Shown here: piece after piece, positions 1-10,700 of the stretch
Position numbering within the stretch: position 1 is the stretch's first letter
Layout: each line of letters opens with the position of its first letter
Assembly (NCBI GenBank): GCA_025617745.1
Contig: CM046859.1
Span: forward strand, 26,897,371 to 26,961,370
DNA: 64,000 nt
Source: Heliocidaris erythrogramma
Taxonomy: Eukaryota > Echinodermata > Echinoidea > Camarodonta > Echinometridae
Reading direction: 5' to 3'
Notes under the pieces: generated by a model
Told to the model about the DNA's origin: nothing
What the model saw: only the letters and a program-made list of their open reading frames with translations
The model's database searches: none
Translations under genes and position numbers: made by a program

Positions 1-281
1 TGCCCCCCCCCCCCCCCGTTTTAGAAGGAACACTTTTTTTCCCCTTCTTTTTGCTTGTGGAGGGAAACTGGACCCCCATACCCCCCTTCTCCCCGAGCGA
101 ATTTTGGAGGTCTGGCGATTCTTTTTTTGCCCCCCCCCCCCACAGAGCGACTTTTCGAGAGATGGCGAGACCAAAAAAATCGGGTCTCCCTTTTCCAAAA
201 GTTGACAAACCTGCATTTGTGTGTACCCCCCCCCCCCCCCCCCCCTTATACAAGATCCTGGACCCGCCCCTGGAAAATGGT
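1..281 (+). mobile_element. G/C-run element copy A (MITE-like)
   Basis: A run of C, then phrases such as gagggaaactggaccccca and gcgagaccaaaaaaat, a second C run at 226-245, and an end reading cctggacccgcccctgg. The same order is found at 17085-17362. The left end is cut by the window. The open frames across it are poly-proline artefacts. Confidence 0.75.
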
Positions 282-850
282 ATTAGCATTAAACGTCAAG
301 AGCAGATGATATATCACAAAACAACTTACCTATAGCAAGCAGCAACAACAACAGATCGGTAATCAACTCCATTCCATTCATCATTAGAACAATGCAGACG
401 TGAAGATTTCTTTAATCAATCAACTCACAATGTTTACAACAGAAATGAAATATACTGTTCTCAGAACTAATGGTGTAACACGGTATCGTATACTTATCAG
501 TACAAATCCATTTTTACTTCCTCATTTAACAGGAGTGCTTGATTGAGATTCATGAAAAGGATTTTGTGAGTAAATGGTTCAGTGATTCACAACAAATGTT
601 GTTGAGAAGATCTTGAACCCATGTGCCATATGATTTTCCCTTATGTAAATATGCAAATTGTCTCCTCAAAGTGCGTGTATTCATAATCCAAACAACGTAA
701 CGCAAAATTCTTCTGGAGTGCGGTATAGGCAGCAGATATGCAAGCAAACAACATGCATGAACAAATTGCAAGTGACATTTAAAGCAATAATCATAACTTT
801 AATAGAAGCATCGTCAAACTGTCCATTCTGACGAGATGGGGAAAAAATGA
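282..850. other. A/T-rich spacer, nothing recognised
   Basis: No convincing exon, repeat or RNA seen between two inverted copies of the G/C-run element. Confidence 0.5.
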
Positions 851-1083
851 TATTTAACATTCTCGAAAAGTCTCTCAATGGGGGGGGGGGGGGGTTATGG
901 GGGTCCAGTTTCCCTCCATAATTCTCTAACAAGCAAAAAAAAAAAAAAAAAAAAGGGTTTTCATTCTTAAAGGGGGGGGGGCAATCGACAAATGGGCGGA
1001 GCCTTTATGGTCAAAGTGCATACTTATCTTCCAAGGGGGGGGGGGGGGCACGGGCTGGAAGTGCCCCCCTGATCCGCCCACTG
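851..1083 (-). mobile_element. G/C-run element copy B, inverted
   Basis: Reverse-oriented relative to copy A: tgggggtccagtttccctcc, an A run at 936-954, G runs at 882-895 and 1035-1048, and the terminal gatccgccca. Lies 570 bp from copy A, so the two could pair. Confidence 0.7.
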
Positions 1084-1344
1084 ATGAAAATGATTACACA
1101 CATTAAATGATGAAATATATCTTACACTGCTAAATGCTGTCTCGTGAGAGCTGTGCTGAAAACCCGATTCACAAGAGACGTCATTTTGGTTGCGTCCTGG
1201 GATAATCAAGCCTCTCTGAAGGAAATTAACCAATACGCTAGTTATTAAAAGTATTGTTTGCACTGTTCATTTTGCAACAACTTTTTAAACGTTATATAAA
1301 GAAAGGAAAAGACTTGACAGCAAAACAGCTCTAGGCTGATCAGA

Positions 1345-2805
1345 GAAATTGGAACTTGAAGGATGGAAAGGAAATGTGATGCAAGGACAACATCTAATAC
1401 CCCTTTCAAACCAGTTTACCCGGTTAAAATTCCCCGGTGAAAACCTTCAAATTTTACGAGCACAAGTTCCTTAGGTTACGCGGGGAAATACAGGAGCACC
1501 ATTCAGACCGACCTCACTGACGCGGGGAAGCTGCCACCGGTTATACGAATTCCACGACTCGGTGACAGGGCGGAAGTGATAATTGACCTCTGACGTAGTC
1601 ACCCGCTTAAACTCTCTTCACCCGCTTAACTTCTGAACCTCGGTAGGTGGAGAAATTACGCGGTGAAGTTAAAGGGATACGCCACCGGGCGGCCGTGGGG
1701 AAAGTCAGGATTGCGTAAGCCCCATTCACTCGTACATAAAGTTTGTGCGTCGAACGCGTCCGTTGGACTAAGTGGGATTACATTTCGACTGCACGAAGCC
1801 GAACGAATCTCGCACGAGAGCTTGAGCTCAGGCGGAGGGTGCGTGTTTGTGCGGCGACCAGTTTATCGGAGGTTTGCGCCTCGCGGGGCAACGGCATGAT
1901 CGGGTAACGATCACGGTGCCCTCTCGCGGCATTAAAACGTCCACAATCTGCGGGTTGAGTATCCCTTTAAGCGGGTGAATTTTCCTTTGTCCCTTTCAAA
2001 CCAAACATTTCTCCGCGTAACTCAAAACTTAACCGGGTGACTGAAGCGGGTGAGTGCTTGGTTTGAAAGGCGTATAAGACAGAGAGGGGAATTTGCGGAA
2101 CCAGAGAGTTGGCAATTGTTGAAAAGAGGAAGACTGAAAAGGGAGACTGAAAGTATGTTAGTTGCTGCTCAGGACCAGGTTTTGAGAACAAACTACAGGA
2201 AAGCAAAAATTGAGAAACAGGAAAGATCACCATCATGCAGAATGTGACATAGCAAAGATGAAACCATATAGCATATTGTGAGTACATGCAGTAAAATGGC
2301 ACAGACAGAGTTCAAAGGAAGGCATGATAGAGACTGGCTGCTGCAGTCCATTGGGGTCTGGCAAAGAAGTATGAACTACCGCATGCAGACAAATGGTACG
2401 ATCACAGGGCGGAAACCGTGATCGAGAATGAAGATGTAAAACTTCTGTGGGACTTCAACACCCAAACAGACAAAGTTATACAGGCTGGAAGACCATACAT
2501 TTTAACGAAAAGGAAGGACAGGGAATGTCTCATCATAGACAGTGCAATTCCTGGGGACTGCAGGGCGTGGAGTAAGGAGGAAGAAAAGATACAAAAGTAC
2601 AAGGACCTGGCATGGGAACTAAGAAGGGTATGGAAGGTGAAGACGAGAGTCATACCAATAGTGATCGGAGCCTTGGGAACAGTGACAACAAGACATAAGA
2701 GCTTCCTGGCTGATCTTGGAGTCGACGTATCGTGTGAAAGTTGAAACCATACAGAAAGCAATCCTGCTCAGGACAGCACATATTCTGCGAAAGGTCATGG
2801 ACTAG
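1345..2805 (+). pseudogene. LINE remnant: C-terminal segment with endonuclease-like motif, split by an insertion
   Basis: Remnant of a non-LTR retrotransposon polyprotein C-terminus. Before the insertion, 1345-1399 reads EGWKGNVMQGQHL; after it, from 2077, GEFAEPESWQLLKRGRLKRE and then SMLVAAQDQVLRTNYRKAKI. Next come a broken zinc-knuckle-like CRM...H..STC and, from 2418, LLWDFNTQTDKVIQAGRP followed by LIIDSAIPGDCR. The latter resembles the PD-(D/E)xK-type nuclease at the end of R2/NeSL/HERO-like LINEs; the usual Asp after RP is Tyr here. Several stops and a frameshift near 2735 show it is dead. The family name is from memory of similar marine-invertebrate proteins, without a search. Confidence 0.75.
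1400..2072. mobile_element. Foldback DNA element inserted in the LINE remnant
   Basis: Terminal inverted repeats: left cccctttcaaaccagtttac, right ending gcttggtttgaaaggcg. Subterminal inverted pieces (acccggttaa) also match. Flanked by aata on the left and tata on the right, a possible A/T-rich target duplication. The interior (about 1540-1960) is G+C-rich. Its 78-codon frame is unrecognised and probably not a gene. Confidence 0.75.
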
Positions 2806-4315
2806 AATGAAAATGAGAATTACGAATAAGATGAGGACTTGTTGAAACAAAGTGTAACCCTAGATTTCTGGATGAAATCCGTTTACTTCTTAATTTACCA
2901 ACTGAACATTTGGTTGTGGACAAATCGATAATAATAATAATAATATCAATAATAACAATAATAATAATAATAAAAACAATAATAATGATGATGATGATGA
3001 TGATAGTAATAACAATCATCAGAAAAGTGGGTTATTGTATATAAGTTCATAAAAATTGAAATGTACATGTATTTGGCATGTAGATAGAGTTTTTGATGCC
3101 GAATAATTATGGATATGGGGCCAACAACAATTCGGGTCCTGGGGCCCGTTTTCTCTTAAAAGTTGATGTAATCAAATCTAGTTTGATATAATGAAATATT
3201 ATGTAATATTTCACGGCCTCTAAAATCACACAAATGCTTTAGGTGCCCATTTTTTCAAATAAAGGGCCATCCTATATATCAAAATATTATAAAGCCACTG
3301 ATTTGTTGAATATAAGTAAAATGCTTCTAATTGTGATCGATTGACATTACGTCTTTGAAATCAATGAGGTATGTGGCGCAGATGTCCATTATGTCCAAAC
3401 TAGGCCCCAAAAGGCAAGATATTTTTGGGAAATCTTTGTTTCTAATATTGTTTCTAATGGTGAGGAGTGTAGACAACCATTTTGAAAGCGCGGTTATATA
3501 TAAAAAGCCCACTTTAGCAGCCCACATAAGCCCATTGATGGCCCATTCAAAATAGCTGCTAAATTGTTAAATTGCCTACTTACATGTAACTTGAGTTTGG
3601 GCTTTAAACATGTAAAAGCAAAGCTATTTGCAAGCTGGTTAATAGGCAAAATCGTTGGGTCACTTAGTTTCATCAAGGTGGCCGTCACATCGAAAATGGC
3701 CTCCGTTGTGATTTAAGATATGACTATTGGTATTTTAAAGTTTACGTAAATTACGTTGTATCCAGAAGCTTATAATTTGGTATAAAAGTGTGGGATTTAG
3801 TACTGATATGCTGGAACAGAAAATAGAAAACATGTTTCTCTTCTTATTGAAGAGTTATTCATAAACAATATACATCAATATCCTGATGAAGCAAAAATAT
3901 AATCTTCTTTTTCAAATGAATGTTATCATGCCAAAATAAACTGTAATCAGATGCAAAACAACTAAGAAATAAAACTTCACCTCATCTCTTTTTTCATCTT
4001 CGTGGCCATATTGAAAAAAGACAAAACTGATAGGTCCTTAAGAAAAAAACCTAGACATCGTAAGATTTATAAAGATGCCAATCGATATCTGTATTCTTTT
4101 CTTTTTTAAAATCTGCAACAGCTATAATCTGTAATACGTTGATTTGTGTAAAAATCAGAAAAAAGGAGAACCATAATGATAAATGTTTGAAAGAAATCGG
4201 ACCAAGAACAAAAAAAGTTATTAATGTTTGAGAAATGAGATCACTATTTTAATCGCAAACTTGGCAACTCTCGATTTTGTGTGTATGTGTGTAATTGGGT
4301 TTTTACAGACGTGTA
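2806..4315. other. Non-coding, one microsatellite
   Basis: Contains an AAT/ATG microsatellite at 2925-3018. Otherwise no exon or repeat identified. Confidence 0.5.
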
Positions 4316-4470
4316 TCAATCAGATATGATTTTTTACGTCTGCGGACCAGCCTTTAAAGATCACCATCCGAAAGACGTGACTCAGTCTCGAACCTGGGTC
4401 CGCTGAATCAGTTTATACCTTCCACTGTTAGCTGGATTACACGCGGGCGCACGTCACAACGCCCATTTTG
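4316..4470 (-). mobile_element. tRNA-derived SINE-like sequence
   Basis: On the - strand a pol III B-box-like GGTTCGAGACT (near 4387-4397) follows a G+C-rich head. Downstream is tttcggatggtgatctttaa, a tail form resembling conserved central domains of invertebrate SINEs. No clean A box is visible, so it is an old copy. Confidence 0.55.
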
Positions 4471-4932
4471 TCGTACACCATCATTATTTTGTCTTTTTCT
4501 CATAAGCTCCCTTTCCCTCGGGACACTATTAGTAATATTTTTTTAATGACATTTTAATCATTCATTTTTTTTTTTGGTGTTGGAACAAATCGGAGAGTTG
4601 TCCGCCGCTACATCACAGTAACATTACCGGTTTGGCCAATTTGACATTCAGATTTTTATAGGGATTACAACTTTCATATTCCTTGTCCGATTTCGTTCAA
4701 ACTATTAACAATGTACTTTTCTGATTTTCTGCTTTCTTTCAGAGCTACTTGCCATTAAGGTTGGATGTCCTTTTAAAGAGAGAGAGCCTGAATACATAAT
4801 TCTTTAACTTATTAACCATTTTGCATTTTAATGCTTTATGTCATATTGCAAAATTTTCAGATGCAAATTATGTTTCAACACTTATGCAGTATTTTTCAAT
4901 TTCATGGCAATCTTGGAAATGAAATTGCCCAC

Positions 4933-6226
4933 TACAGTGCGTCCCCAAAAAAAGTTAACAGTTGGACAAAGTCTCCCCAAATCAATATTTCAGAATATTT
5001 TCCAAACATTTTCATTCCTGTTGATAGCTTAGGGTCTCTCCTATGCAATAACACACAAAAATGTGACATGTTATTAAGCTTCAGTGATCAAAAACCACTT
5101 TTGTGAAAGGCTGCAAAGTTCAGACTTGACAAGAATTGGTATTTGTCCTGACTTGTATAAAATTGTTTATAATTGACAGTTGAAAAAAAAAGTCTCAGCA
5201 TTTAAATGTATCAGGAAATATTCATACCTGTAGAAAAGCTTAGGGTATCTTCTATCATATGACACCAAAATATTTCACAATGTTTTATGCTTGAGTGAGC
5301 AAAAGCCAATTTTTGTGAAAGGGTGCAAAATCCATACTTAACAAAATAATGTTTTTTATGTTCTGGCTGGAATCAGCAAATTTTAGTCATGAAAAGGCTT
5401 TAAAATGTTATATTCTGATCATTAAAAGACAATTTATGAAAGAAATTACTTTGTTCACTGTATGTCCTGATATATCCAATCAAAACTTTATGGTTGAGTG
5501 AGCAAGCCAGGTGATATTATAAGACTCACCAAAGGTAACACTTTCACTCTCAGACAAAGTGGTGCTACCCAAGCGCGTCCACACACTTCAAAAATGGACC
5601 CTAAATGGCGTATTGCACGAAGTCTAATCTGCACCCTATACGGGCGTCACATCAGAAAAAACATACCCTAAATAATTATTGTGTCAACAGGGTCATCACG
5701 CCACCCACAATACCCTAAGTGGTGTATAAATTATTATGGTACCTAGTACAATTCCCACAATGGCGTTTAAAATAAATGACCCCTATTAAGCAGGAAAACA
5801 ATAAAATAACGCTTTGATCATGCAATTTATACCCTAAATATGAATAATTGGAACACTCAACAAAGAAGTTAATCGCATAGAATGTTGATGGGATGTGTAA
5901 TGACATACATAGCACAAAGCCTGTTTTATTTCATAAATTGCCTTTTATTGACCAGAATATGGAAATTTCTGAGCCTTTTCATGACTTAACTTGGCTGATA
6001 TACCACCCAGAGCCAATATCAATTCTTGTCAAGTCAGGTCTTGCACCCTTTCACAAAATTGGCTTTTGCTCACTCAAGCGTAGAATATTGGTTGATATTA
6101 TGCATGTCATTTGATAGTAGAGACCCTAAGCTATCCACAAGTATGAACATTTCCTTAGAATAGTTTGAGATATTTATCTGGGTAGACTTTTTCCCACTGT
6201 TAACTTTTTTTCTAGGACGCACTGTA
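4933..6226. mobile_element. 1.3 kb mariner-like foldback element
   Basis: Ends read TACAGTGCGTCC and GGACGCACTGTA, so TA-flanked with CAGT-type tips as in Tc1/mariner. Inverted arms of roughly 250-300 bp share aaaaaaagttaacagt, gatagcttagggtctct and gagtgagcaaaagccaat. The left arm contains the module twice (about 4940-5160 and 5170-5390). The centre (5555-5760) has short degenerate repeats of accctaaatggcgta. No transposase frame is present: non-autonomous. Confidence 0.8.
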
Positions 6227-6788
6227 TTAAATTATTCAGATTATATTATAAAGGTATACCATGTTTACTTTGGTTTCATTGTGTCTCAACCAAATACACA
6301 AACTCGCTTATGTCTATTTTAGGCAGAAAAGTTGCAACATCCATAACTATTTACCTATATAAGAATGATATAAGTCTGCTTGTTTTCACCCATAATGGTC
6401 TTTCTCGACGGCCAGATGTATTAAAATGGGCACCTGGCTATACTGAGGTAATGATAACTGTCGGGCCCCCAGTGAGAGCAGTATTCACAGTGATGAGGCT
6501 TTCCTGGAGTAAATTGATAAGATCACAATCATCGTCATTATTATTATTATCATTATTATTATTAGTAGTAGTAGTAGCCCAAAGTAGTAGTAGTTTCGGA
6601 ATGGGAAAAATGAATTATCTCAATGTACCTTGATTCAACGCCCCCACCAATGTGTGTGTACATGTGAACCCATTCATTCTCAATCAATGAACGCGCGCCA
6701 CCGGCAAAAAGCTGAGCTGCACAACCTAGTACCTGCATTCATGCATGTGTGTGTAGCACACACTCTAGTCGCAGTCGATCCGATCACC
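6227..6788. other. Upstream region of P4HTM
   Basis: Holds a TTA/GTA microsatellite at 6537-6576. The likely 5' UTR and promoter of P4HTM are here, but no convincing TATA or initiator element could be fixed. Confidence 0.4.
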
Positions 6789-7055
6789 ATGGGAGTCGTG
6801 GGTCGAGTAACTATCGTCGTCTGCTCTGTCTTTCTAATCACTGTTTTACTCTTCGAATTTGACTTCACTGTCGCAAACGATGAGAATCTTAATTTGAAAG
6901 AACACGCTGAACATTTATATGGAGCTGATCAGGCGAATCATGATGGCGACAGCTTAGAATCAGAGAGTGGAAATGGGATTTCGGAGGAGTGCGATTCGTC
7001 GGTTGAAATAGATGAGGAAGTACCAGTAAAGTTGACGCGACTAGACGGTGTGCAG
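6789..7055 (+). CDS. P4HTM: P4HTM exon 1: start codon, signal anchor, acidic stalk
   Basis: The ATG at 6789 has a strong Kozak context (caccATGg) and is followed by a hydrophobic stretch (IVVCSVFLITVLLF) that fits a type II signal anchor. An in-frame ATG at 6630 would add 53 residues with no recognisable feature, so 6789 is preferred. After the anchor comes an acidic region rich in D, E, S and N, ending in LTRLDGVQ, a conserved lead-in to the next exon. The donor is CAG|gtaaaa after 7055, phase 0. Confidence 0.85.
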
Positions 7056-7637
7056 GTAAAAGTTCACGCCTGTGTAGAGGCATGAAGATCGCTGGCGTAT
7101 GCCTCTCAGCGCTCAGTCTGTAGTGTAATGCATATAGTTTGCATGTTGTATCAAGGTCAATGAGTTACTCCTTGGTCATGTTTGGCATACATGTATATTC
7201 CCATGCGCTTTGTGTCATTAAGAATAAGTTGCAGAGCAGATGAAATAATATATATCAATTTTTAGTAATTGTTAAGAAACTGTTTCTGTTAATTTAACTT
7301 GGTTAATATGATGGTGATGATGTCCTTTAATAAAGCCGGGCTTTAATAATCTATAGTCCACACCTCTAATCCTCTAATCTAACTTAGTTCTACTAAAGTC
7401 AAGACTAATTAGCATGTATATGTGGGCCTGTGTGCACTGGTTGTCAGAAAAATATGGCATTTCTATGTCATTTATATATATTTACTACAAGAGATGACCT
7501 ATGATTTGTTCATAAGTTTGACAGACATGCAAATCAAAACAAGTTTGATGGAACATACATGTATGATACATGTATACTTCAATGTAAATTGACAGAATTA
7601 ATATAGGCCTACATATTAATTTGCAATGTAAATTGAC

Positions 7638-7677
<40 letters not shown>

Positions 7678-7744
7678 TATTATTATTATTATTATTATTA
7701 TGATTATTTTATTTTATTATTTTATTAGTAGTATTATTATTTTA

Positions 7745-7785
<41 letters not shown>

Positions 7786-10700
7786 CATCATCACTATTAA
7801 TTTCTAGTATACCAACAACAGCAATAAAAGGAATGATAATAGGATTGATACAAACAATGAAATTATTCATAATAATTATAATATAAGTGTGATAATAACG
7901 AGAACAATAATATCAGCATCACTTTAGTATATTATCTAGACTCAAATCACTCAACCATTATGATTGATGCCACAACTCACTTCTCTACTATTTTGGTAGC
8001 TGTTCTTGTGTTAGTACATGTATGCCTGTTTAGTATCAACACCAAAGTACTTACTATTTGTCATTTTGAGCTAAACTGCTTAGATTATCCTGAATAAATT
8101 CTAATAAACATGCAAGTTTTATATGTTTGGAATGGGAGAAGGTGAGGTATAGTAATAATACTATTGATATAGCAGTGTATTATTTTAGAATCTCTACATG
8201 GGATTAATATCTGTATCTTCTTTACTGCCAGGTGGGGCATGTCCAGGAAATAAATCTCACGCCAGGTCAATCTCATGCTCTACATACCATCAACCTGAAA
8301 CCTCTAATCTTTGGTAAGGACTTTGACCATCATGTTGTCTGCTTTATACATGTACAGGAGGTCACAGTGTATTTCTGCAGTAGCATATCCAGGGGTGGGC
8401 ACGACCCCCCCCCCCCATGGCAAAACCTAATCTTACACACCTTAAGTCAACAGTGAATAAATACCCCTAAAAATGTGCCCCTATTTTTAATTTTTTTTTA
8501 ATTTTCTATTTTTTTTTGGGGGGGGGGCATACTCTCTTGCTTGCTTGTCAGAAAACTTGGGCTGATTTTTCATCTCCAGATACTGGATTCCGTTATAGGA
8601 TAGGAGAGTGCAGGCTTCAAGCCAAAAAAAAAAATCCCTCAAAATTACACTTTGAAAGGAGGCACACTGATATCTTTGAAAAGCTTAAACATCAAGACAA
8701 ACCAAAGCAGGTCTTTTCACATTGCTCAGAGGTAGTCAAACAAAGTGTTCTCCAATTTGCTGGGGGGCAAACATGTACTTATTTGGTATTTGTACTCATG
8801 TTTTTATGTACCTGCATTTTTTTTTTAAATCAGGCTGCTTTCATTTTGTGAATGGTTCTGTTTGTTGTATTAATAAACAGAAATTCCAGACTTCTTCTCT
8901 GCTGAAGAATGCCAGCACATCATAGAGCTAGGCCAGGAGCAGGGGCTTGAAGTAAGCTCCACCCACCAGATCACCGCTGACAACACACTCCGCCTCCTAG
9001 ATACCAACGGTGACCAACAACTAAGTCTTCAAGAGGTAACTGTGCAAATTTTTGAATGAGACGAGGGATCGTAATAGACATACTAATTAACCAAATGAAT
9101 TTCCCCACTACAATTATGTATCAAAAATTACATAATTTGTAAAGTTACATTGCTCCTGATCTACATGTAGCGTGGAATAGTTTACCTACTGAAATTCGAA
9201 TAGCAATTTCAGTCAGCAGACAAATATCTTGTTTAAACTTCTACACCGTTCAATGAAGCAAACTGCTACACATCTGTAAATTTGTGTAGCAGTCATACCC
9301 AAAATGCATAGCAAATTGCCATGCTATACCAGGTAAATTATTCTGTGTCTTGGTAAACTTGTATACTCAACTTCACATTTCAATATAACAAGAACAAAAG
9401 AGGAATAATACTCCATGAGGAAATGTATATATTATAAAGGGAAGGATATATAAAAAAAGGCCTTGAAATTGATGTTAGAGACTAATGGGGTGTTGCAAGA
9501 AAGTTGCGATTGATTGCAAGTTGCAACTGATCGGTACTGACCAATCAAAATCATTGTTGCAAGCGCATCTTCTTGAATGGGCAGACCCTGAACCATTCAG
9601 AATGGTTGTTCTAATTTGCTTTACAATTTGCAATTGATTGCAACTTCCTTGCAACACCCCATTAGAGTACATACAGTTCATGGATTACATTAAAGGTTTC
9701 CAGAAAGAGGAGAGTCTTGAGAAGGTTTAAAGATGTTGATTTTGGATGCTTACCTAAAGGCATTGTTCCACTGGATGCTACTCTAACAGAAGCATGATAT
9801 CTATTAGAGTACCGGTAATATCTGGTTTATAATGGAATATATATGATAAAAGTATCCATCGTCTGAATTTGCACTCTGAGGGAAAAAACAATATTTTGTA
9901 TCACCAAATATGATTATAAAACAGTGTCTTTCATTAAATGTTGAAACTTGATTAATTAGTCATTGCATCACATTATTGTCACATCAGTAAGAAAAAACTA
10001 TGTTGGCAAGCGAATTAATTCTTAGTTTACGGGAATAATCTTTTTTCATTCATTTGAGACTTGGCATGCTAAAAACAGTTTAATATGTATTTAATTTCAC
10101 TTATGTTTTATATTTGAAGATGTTATTCAAAGTTCAGATTATTGCATGCCAGTATCTACAGTTGTACCCATTACTCTAACAAAATTCACTTTAGTGAACA
10201 ATTCAAAATTTTCTAAATGCGAAATACTGTATATATTCTACCTCAATAGCGTTATTGTAAATCAGAGAGAGTTACTGCCATCTAGACACACACTCAGCTA
10301 GGCCTCGATATATGTGACAGTGCCCTACAGATATGGTTATCAATAAGTAATGGAATTTACGGAACAACCATTAGCCCGCCACACTAAGTGGCTGAGTTTA
10401 CAGAGGCACATTTTGGCTGTGCTCACCTCGCTTTAGTGAGTGCTGTTGGAAACAGCTTGTAGAGAGCACTGCACGAAGGCAGCCGCCTTGAATTATTCAT
10501 CAGCAGGGGCTGTGATTGCCGAGCAGCATTTAAGTGACGGCACCCCTGGGAGTTCTCACTCTTGCATTATGGGAGTCAATATTGTATAAGCTTGAAGTGA
10601 ATGTGTGAATGTATCAATCACACTTCAGATAATTTCAACTCAATTTTCCTCCTTTACCTTCCTCTTTTTTGAGTCATTGTTGAATTGTTCTCTCTTGTGT

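Noticed and set aside
1663-1899. 78-codon frame in a G+C-rich block
   Set aside because: Inside a foldback DNA element without recognisable protein motifs or splice context.
6310-6633. 107-codon frame upstream of P4HTM
   Set aside because: Ends in a microsatellite-derived Leu/Val/Ser run; no family resemblance.
6630-6788. Longer P4HTM N-terminus from the upstream in-frame ATG
   Set aside because: No recognisable feature in the 53 extra residues and a better Kozak context at 6789; not fully excluded.
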